Assembly (NCBI GenBank): GCA_946480605.1
Contig: CAMLKW010000056.1
Location: forward strand, 1 to 20,976
DNA length: 20,976 nucleotides
Origin: an uncultured Roseateles sp.
Lineage (GTDB): Bacteria > Pseudomonadota > Gammaproteobacteria > Burkholderiales > Burkholderiaceae
Reading direction: 5' to 3'
This document shows, piece after piece, positions 17,240-20,976 of this stretch. Position numbers and translations under genes: made by a program. The notes under the pieces were generated by a model. The model saw only the letters and a program-made list of their open reading frames with translations, did no database searches and was not told the DNA's origin. Within the stretch, counting starts at the first letter, position 1. The number at the start of each line of letters is the position of its first letter.

Positions 17240-18175
17240 TTGCAAACCCTTGAGCCCTTGATCGTCATCCTCGGTACCGGCGGCACCATCGCCGGCACGG
17301 CGCAAAGCGCCAGTGATGGCGTGGGCTACACGGCGGCTCAGTTGCGCGTCGACGACTTGTTGGCGGCCGTGCCGGCGCTCGCCGGTCGTCGGCTGGAGGC
17401 GCACCAGGTGGCGCAGCTGGACAGCAAGGACATGGATTTCCAGACCTGGCAGCGGCTGGCTTCGGCGGTGCAGCAGCAGCTGGACCGTGCCGAGGTGGCG
17501 GGGGTGGTTGTCACGCACGGCACCGACACGTTGGAGGAGACGGCGTACTTCCTGCACCGCGTGCTGGCGCCTGCCAAACCGGTGGTACTCACGGCGGCCA
17601 TGCGGCCGGCCACCGCGCTGGTGCCGGACGGCCCGCAGAACCTGTTCGATGCAGTTCAGGTGGCCGCGGACCCGCGGGCGGCGGGCGTGGTCGTTGCGTT
17701 CGCGGGGCGAGTGCACGACGCGACGCAGGTGCGCAAGACGCACAGCTATCGCGTGGACGCCTTCGAGTCGACGGACGGTGCGCTGGTGGCCTGCGTGGAG
17801 GAGGGTGTCGTCAGGCTGCTGGGCGCCTGGCCGCAGGGGGAGGGTGTCGGGCTGGCGCGCATCGCCGCGCCTGTCGACCGCTGGCCGCGTGTGGACATCA
17901 TCTTGAACCATGCCGGCGCCGACGGGCGCGCGGTGCGGGCGCTGCTCACCGCAGGCGTGGAGGGCATTGTCGCCGCCGGCACCGGCAACGGGACGCTGTC
18001 AGCCCGTCTGGACGCGGCATTGCGCGAGGCCGAAATGCAGGGTGTCCGGGTCGTGCGCAGCACGCGCTGCGATGCGGGTCCGGTCATGGACATGCCGGGC
18101 CTGCTGCCCAGCGCGGGAGCGCTGAGCCCGGTAAAGGCCAGGGTCCAACTGCTGCTGGACCTGCTGGCCGGCTGA
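17240..18175 (+). CDS. L-asparaginase
   Basis: A 311-residue asparaginase of the AnsA/AnsB fold, hydrolysing L-asparagine to aspartate and ammonia. Both threonine motifs are present: LGTGGTIAG (Thr13) near the N-terminus and [11 protein letters not shown] (Thr95-Asp96), with Lys166 in [11 protein letters not shown] completing the second catalytic triad. GTGNGT and the C-terminal RCDAGPVMD segment also fit. No signal peptide, so probably cytoplasmic. I choose the TTG at 17240 because AGGAA lies upstream and the product then starts just before the first motif, as in relatives; the frame is open to a GTG at 17201, but that would place the LexA box inside the gene. It ends six bases before the convergent ohr gene. 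Confidence 0.88.
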   Translation: MQTLEPLIVILGTGGTIAGTAQSASDGVGYTAAQLRVDDLLAAVPALAGRRLEAHQVAQLDSKDMDFQTWQRLASAVQQQLDRAEVAGVVVTHGTDTLEETAYFLHRVLAPAKPVVLTAAMRPATALVPDGPQNLFDAVQVAADPRAAGVVVAFAGRVHDATQVRKTHSYRVDAFESTDGALVACVEEGVVRLLGAWPQGEGVGLARIAAPVDRWPRVDIILNHAGADGRAVRALLTAGVEGIVAAGTGNGTLSARLDAALREAEMQGVRVVRSTRCDAGPVMDMPGLLPSAGALSPVKARVQLLLDLLAG

Positions 18176-18181
18176 GCAAGG

Positions 18182-18616
18182 TCAGACGATGGTCAGCGTC
18201 ACATCCACGTTGCCGCGGGTGGCGTTGGAGTAGGGGCAAACCTCGTGGGCGGTGGCGACCAGCGCCTCCAGCGCGGCGCGCTCCATGCCGGGGACCGAGA
18301 TCTTCATGTCGACCTGGATGCCGAAGGCGCCCGGCTTGTTGGCGTGCGGGCCGATGGCGACATCGCTGGTGATGGACACCTCGGCGGGCAGGGCGATCTT
18401 CTGCTTGCCGGCGACGGCCTTCATCGCGCCGATGAAGCAGGCGCTGTAGCCGGCCGCGAACAGCTGCTCGGGGTTGGTGCCGGGGCCGCCGGCGCCGCCC
18501 AGTTCCTTGGGCGTGGACAGCGCCAGATCCAGCACGCCGTCGGACGACTTGGCGGTACCGGCGCGGCCGCCCGTGGCGGTGGCGGTGGCGGTGTAGAGGG
18601 CTTTCTCGATGGCCAT
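18182..18616 (-). CDS. ohr: Ohr organic hydroperoxide resistance protein
   Basis: A 144-residue OsmC-superfamily thiol peroxidase. It opens [20 protein letters not shown] and has the two Ohr cysteines, Cys60 in AAGYSACF and Cys127 in [12 protein letters not shown], which reduce organic hydroperoxides in the cytoplasm using lipoylated partners. Spacing and the [10 protein letters not shown] motif place it in the Ohr rather than OsmC subgroup. ATG 18616 is preferred over an in-frame start at 18655 because AAGGAG sits seven bases upstream. It follows ohrR by 35 bp on the same strand, so the two form an operon under the palindrome at 19151-19163. Confidence 0.95.
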   Translation of the reverse strand: MAIEKALYTATATATGGRAGTAKSSDGVLDLALSTPKELGGAGGPGTNPEQLFAAGYSACFIGAMKAVAGKQKIALPAEVSITSDVAIGPHANKPGAFGIQVDMKISVPGMERAALEALVATAHEVCPYSNATRGNVDVTLTIV

Positions 18617-18651
18617 GGTGGGCTCCTTGGTGGGGTGGTGGGTAAATCGAT

Positions 18652-19134
18652 TCACTCGCCGGCGGCTTGCAGGAAGCCGCTGCGCAGTTCGTGCAGGCGA
18701 CGCGTCAGCGTGGTCAGTTCATCCAGGTCGCAGTTGCTGGCGCAGGCCAGGTGGCCAGGAATGTCCAGCGCCTGGGCGCGCAGCTTGCGGCCGGCCGGCG
18801 TCAGGAAGATGTCGACGCGGCGCTCGTCGTCCTGCGCGCGGCGGCGCTCCAGCAGACCTTGCTGCTCCAGCCGCTTCAGCAGCGGCGTCAGCGTGCCTGA
18901 GTCCAGCGACAGGCGCTGGCCCAGCTGGCTGACGCTGAGGCCGTCCAGCTCCCACAGCACCAGCATGACGAGGTACTGCGGGTAGGTCAGGCCCAGCGGC
19001 GCCAGCAGCGGCTTGTAGAGCTTGGTCATCGCCAGCGAGCTGCTGTAGAGCGCGAAGCACAGCTGGCGGTCAAGATGCAGCCACTGCGCGCGCGGGTCGG
19101 CGGCGTGGTTCGTGGCGGTCTTGCTGCGTGGCAT
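18652..19134 (-). CDS. ohrR: OhrR, MarR-family organic peroxide sensor
   Basis: A 160-residue winged-helix repressor ([20 protein letters not shown], then [20 protein letters not shown] and the wing [18 protein letters not shown]). The peroxide-sensing Cys26 follows DRQL, and Cys131 lies 105 residues later, the same spacing as Cys22 and Cys127 of Xanthomonas OhrR, so it is probably a two-cysteine type that forms an intersubunit disulfide. Cys135 is an additional candidate. Oxidation releases it from the promoter and induces ohr. ATG 19134 has little Shine-Dalgarno sequence. The palindrome at 19151-19163 begins 17 bases upstream and should be its operator. Confidence 0.94.
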   Translation of the reverse strand: MPRSKTATNHAADPRAQWLHLDRQLCFALYSSSLAMTKLYKPLLAPLGLTYPQYLVMLVLWELDGLSVSQLGQRLSLDSGTLTPLLKRLEQQGLLERRRAQDDERRVDIFLTPAGRKLRAQALDIPGHLACASNCDLDELTTLTRRLHELRSGFLQAAGE

Positions 19135-19150
19135 GGGGTTAATGTAGGTG

Positions 19151-19163
19151 GCAATTAAATTGC
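19151..19163. promoter_or_regulatory. OhrR operator
   Basis: GCAATT-A-AATTGC is a perfect 13-bp palindrome resembling known OhrR boxes such as TACAATTAAATTGTA. On the minus strand it lies between TTGTGT and TACATT, a plausible -35/-10 pair 17 bases apart, so OhrR binding would block the ohrR-ohr promoter. It is 92 bases from the divergent DUF1304 gene. Confidence 0.8.
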
Positions 19164-19170
19164 ACACAAT

Positions 19171-19186
19171 CAAAAAGGTCTTTTTG
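19171..19186. repeat. 16-bp inverted repeat beside the OhrR operator
   Basis: CAAAAAG-GT-CTTTTTG is a perfect dyad eight bases from the OhrR palindrome, within the ohrR/DUF1304 divergent region. It may be an extra regulator site or simply an A/T-rich upstream promoter element. Confidence 0.4.
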
Positions 19187-19254
19187 GCGACACGGGACGG
19201 TAGGGCGATCTGCGAGGATGCGCCACCCCCAACAAAGCAAGACGAGGAGAGGCG

Positions 19255-19617
19255 ATGCTGATCGTGGCGACCGTGCTGGCGGCCCTGGTGGCCCTGCTGC
19301 ACCTGTACATCCTGGTGCTGGAGATGTTCTTCTGGACCAAGCCACTGGGTCGCAAGGCCTTCGGGCTGAAGGCGGACTTCGCCGAGCAGAGCAAGGCGCT
19401 GGCCGCCAACCAGGGGCTCTACAACGGCTTCCTGGCGGCCGGCCTGATCTACGGGCTCATGCTCGGCACCGCGGGCGCCGGCAAGCCGTGGCTGGTGTTC
19501 TTCCTGGGCTGCGTGGTCGTGGCCGGTGTGTTCGGCGCGGCGACGGCGTCGAAGAAGATCCTGTTCGTGCAGGCGCTGCCGGGCGCCATCGCGCTGGCGG
19601 CCGTGCTCGCCACCTGA
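19255..19617 (+). CDS. DUF1304 family small membrane protein
   Basis: A 120-residue integral membrane protein with four predicted hydrophobic segments (about 2-22, 52-72, 78-97, 104-119). The motif LHLYILVLEMFFWTKPLGRKAFGL and NQGLYNGFLAAGL are characteristic of DUF1304, whose biochemical function is not known to me. It diverges from ohrR across 120 bp containing the OhrR palindrome, which raises the possibility of peroxide-linked expression. The start at 19255 has GGAGAGG just upstream. It converges with the ABC-F gene, eight bases apart. Confidence 0.85.
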   Translation: MLIVATVLAALVALLHLYILVLEMFFWTKPLGRKAFGLKADFAEQSKALAANQGLYNGFLAAGLIYGLMLGTAGAGKPWLVFFLGCVVVAGVFGAATASKKILFVQALPGAIALAAVLAT

Positions 19618-19625
19618 CGCGGCCG

Positions 19626-20976
19626 TCAGGCGGCAGTCATCGCCTCGATCTGCTCGCCCAGTTCCAGCCAGCGCATCTCGTCGGCTTCGAGCTGATCGTG
19701 AATGGCCTTCAGCCGCTTGCCCATCTCGGCGATGGCCGACGCGGCGGCGCCGTCGGCGAGTTGGGTCTCGATCTCCGAGCGCTCCGTGGCCAAGGCGTGC
19801 ATGCGCTTGTCGATGGTCTCCATCTCCTTGCGCAGCGGCCGGGTCTGCTCGGCCAGCTTGGCGCGTGCCTGGCCTGAGGCCTTGCGGTCCTCGCGAGGCG
19901 CGGGTGCGACAGGAGCGGGCGCTGCGGCTGCCACCGGCGCAGGGGCCGGGGCCGGGGAAGCGCCCTTCTTGGCGGCGCGGGCGGCTTCCTTGCTCTGCTC
20001 CAGCAGCCAGCGCTGATAGTCGTCGAGGTCGCCGTCGAAGGGCTTGACGACGCCGTCGGCCACCAGCCAGAACTCGTCGCAGACCTCGCGCAGCAGCGCG
20101 CGGTCGTGGCTGACCAGCATGACGGTGCCTTCGAACTCGTTGAGCGCCATCGACAGCGCCTCGCGCGTCTGCAGGTCCAGGTGGTTGGTCGGTTCGTCCA
20201 GCAGCAGCAGGTTGGGGCGCTGCCACACGAGCATTGCCAGCACCAGGCGCGCCTTCTCGCCACCGCTCAGGCTGCCGACCTGCTGGTTGACCATGTCGCC
20301 GGTGAAACGGAACTGGCCGAGGAAATCGCGCAGCTCCTGCTCGCGGCCTTGCGGGCCCACCTCGCGGGCCAGGCGCACCATGTGCTCCAGCGGGCCTTCG
20401 TCCAGGCGCAGCACGTCCAGTTCCTGCTGGGCGAAGTAGCCGATGGACAGGCCCTTGCCCTCGGTCAGCGTGCCGGCCATGGGTGTTTGCGCGCGGGCGA
20501 TGGTCTTGACCAGCGTGGACTTGCCCTGGCCGTTGGCGCCCAGGATGCCGATGCGCTGGCCGGCCAGCACGGAGCGGTCCACGCCGCGGACGATGATCTT
20601 GTCGCCTTCGTCCGTGCGGTAGCCGGCCGACAGGTCGTCGAACATCAGCATCGGGTTGGGCAGGTTCAGCGGCTCGCGGAACTCGAAGTTGAAGTCGGCG
20701 GATGCCAGTACCGGCGCGAGCTTCTCCATGCGCTCCAGCGCCTTGACGCGGCTCTGCGCCTGCTTGGCCTTGCTGGCCTTGGCCTTGAAGCGGTCGATGA
20801 ACTTCTGCAGGTGGGCCACGCGGTCCTGCTGCTTCGCATAGGCGGCTTGCTGCAGCACCATGCGCTCGGCGCGCTGGGTCTCGAAGCTGGTGTAGTTGCC
20901 GCCGTAGCGCACCAGCTTGCCCTCGTCCAGGTGCAGCGTGACCTTGGTGATCGCGTCCAGGAACTCGCGGTCGTGG
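19626..20976 (-). CDS. yheS: YheS-like ABC-F ATPase, C-terminal part (cut by window edge)
   Basis: The N-terminal portion is beyond the window. The visible 449 residues start at the H-loop of the first ATPase domain (HDREFLDAI), continue through the ABC-F linker (a helical arm with VAHLQKFIDRFKAKASKAKQ) and a full second ATPase domain: Walker A GANGQGKST, signature LSGGEKARL, Walker B LLLLDEPTNHLD and H-loop LVSHDR. A proline/alanine-rich stretch and a C-terminal coiled coil follow. There are no membrane segments, so it is a soluble ribosome-associated factor, not a transporter. The linker and NYTSFETQRAERM stretch resemble E. coli YheS more than Uup or EttA. In this family the linker reaches toward the P-site tRNA of stalled ribosomes. 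The subfamily assignment is by eye. Confidence 0.9.
   Translation of the reverse strand, partial: HDREFLDAITKVTLHLDEGKLVRYGGNYTSFETQRAERMVLQQAAYAKQQDRVAHLQKFIDRFKAKASKAKQAQSRVKALERMEKLAPVLASADFNFEFREPLNLPNPMLMFDDLSAGYRTDEGDKIIVRGVDRSVLAGQRIGILGANGQGKSTLVKTIARAQTPMAGTLTEGKGLSIGYFAQQELDVLRLDEGPLEHMVRLAREVGPQGREQELRDFLGQFRFTGDMVNQQVGSLSGGEKARLVLAMLVWQRPNLLLLDEPTNHLDLQTREALSMALNEFEGTVMLVSHDRALLREVCDEFWLVADGVVKPFDGDLDDYQRWLLEQSKEAARAAKKGASPAPAPAPVAAAAPAPVAPAPREDRKASGQARAKLAEQTRPLRKEMETIDKRMHALATERSEIETQLADGAAASAIAEMGKRLKAIHDQLEADEMRWLELGEQIEAMTAA

Overview
The window is about 21 kb of uniformly high-GC, densely coded DNA. Codon use, LexA and lipid A gene types, and the similarity of the ABC-F, LpxO and LexA proteins to betaproteobacterial relatives suggest a free-living member of the Burkholderiales, perhaps near Roseateles/Mitsuaria/Rubrivivax. 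The genus is an inference, not a demonstration. I saw no tRNA, rRNA, CRISPR array or intact mobile element.

Layout. (1) 1-1052, minus strand: an lpxL-like lipid A acyltransferase overlapping by ATGA a partial lpxO-like lipid A hydroxylase. (2) 1301-16402: a plant-polysaccharide locus, best read as xylan or arabinoxylan side-chain and oligosaccharide utilisation. It holds a secreted GH43 enzyme, a large TonB-dependent receptor, a second secreted GH43 enzyme coupled to an atypical LacI-family regulator, a secreted GH2 enzyme coupled to a XylF-type xylose-binding protein, two paralogous 361-residue LacI-family regulators, and between them a secreted CE1-type esterase. (3) 16503-18175: lexA divergent from a cytoplasmic-type asparaginase, with LexA-box-like sites between. 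(4) 18182-19617: an ohrR-ohr peroxide-resistance operon divergent from a DUF1304 membrane protein. (5) 19626-20976: the C-terminal two thirds of a YheS-like ABC-F protein, cut by the window edge.

How the genes work together. Oligosaccharides released by endo-enzymes (none is encoded here) would cross the outer membrane through the TonB-dependent receptor. Two GH43 enzymes, the GH2 enzyme and the esterase would trim them in the periplasm, and XylF would capture released pentose. No inner-membrane permease or ATPase and no xylose catabolic gene is present, so uptake and metabolism must be encoded elsewhere.

The most interesting signal is regulatory. A 14-bp near-palindrome of the form TGRTAnCGnTAYCA recurs in four promoter regions (before GH43-1, the receptor, GH2/LacI-1 and LacI-2), often as pairs, and a variant lies before LacI-3. 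It closely resembles the xylose/xylan operators known from Xanthomonas and Caulobacter (TGGTAGCGCTAACA and its reverse complement). Of the two paralogous regulators, one has lost the hinge leucine that this family normally inserts into operator DNA. XylF has an alanine where E. coli XylF has the sugar-contacting Asn196.
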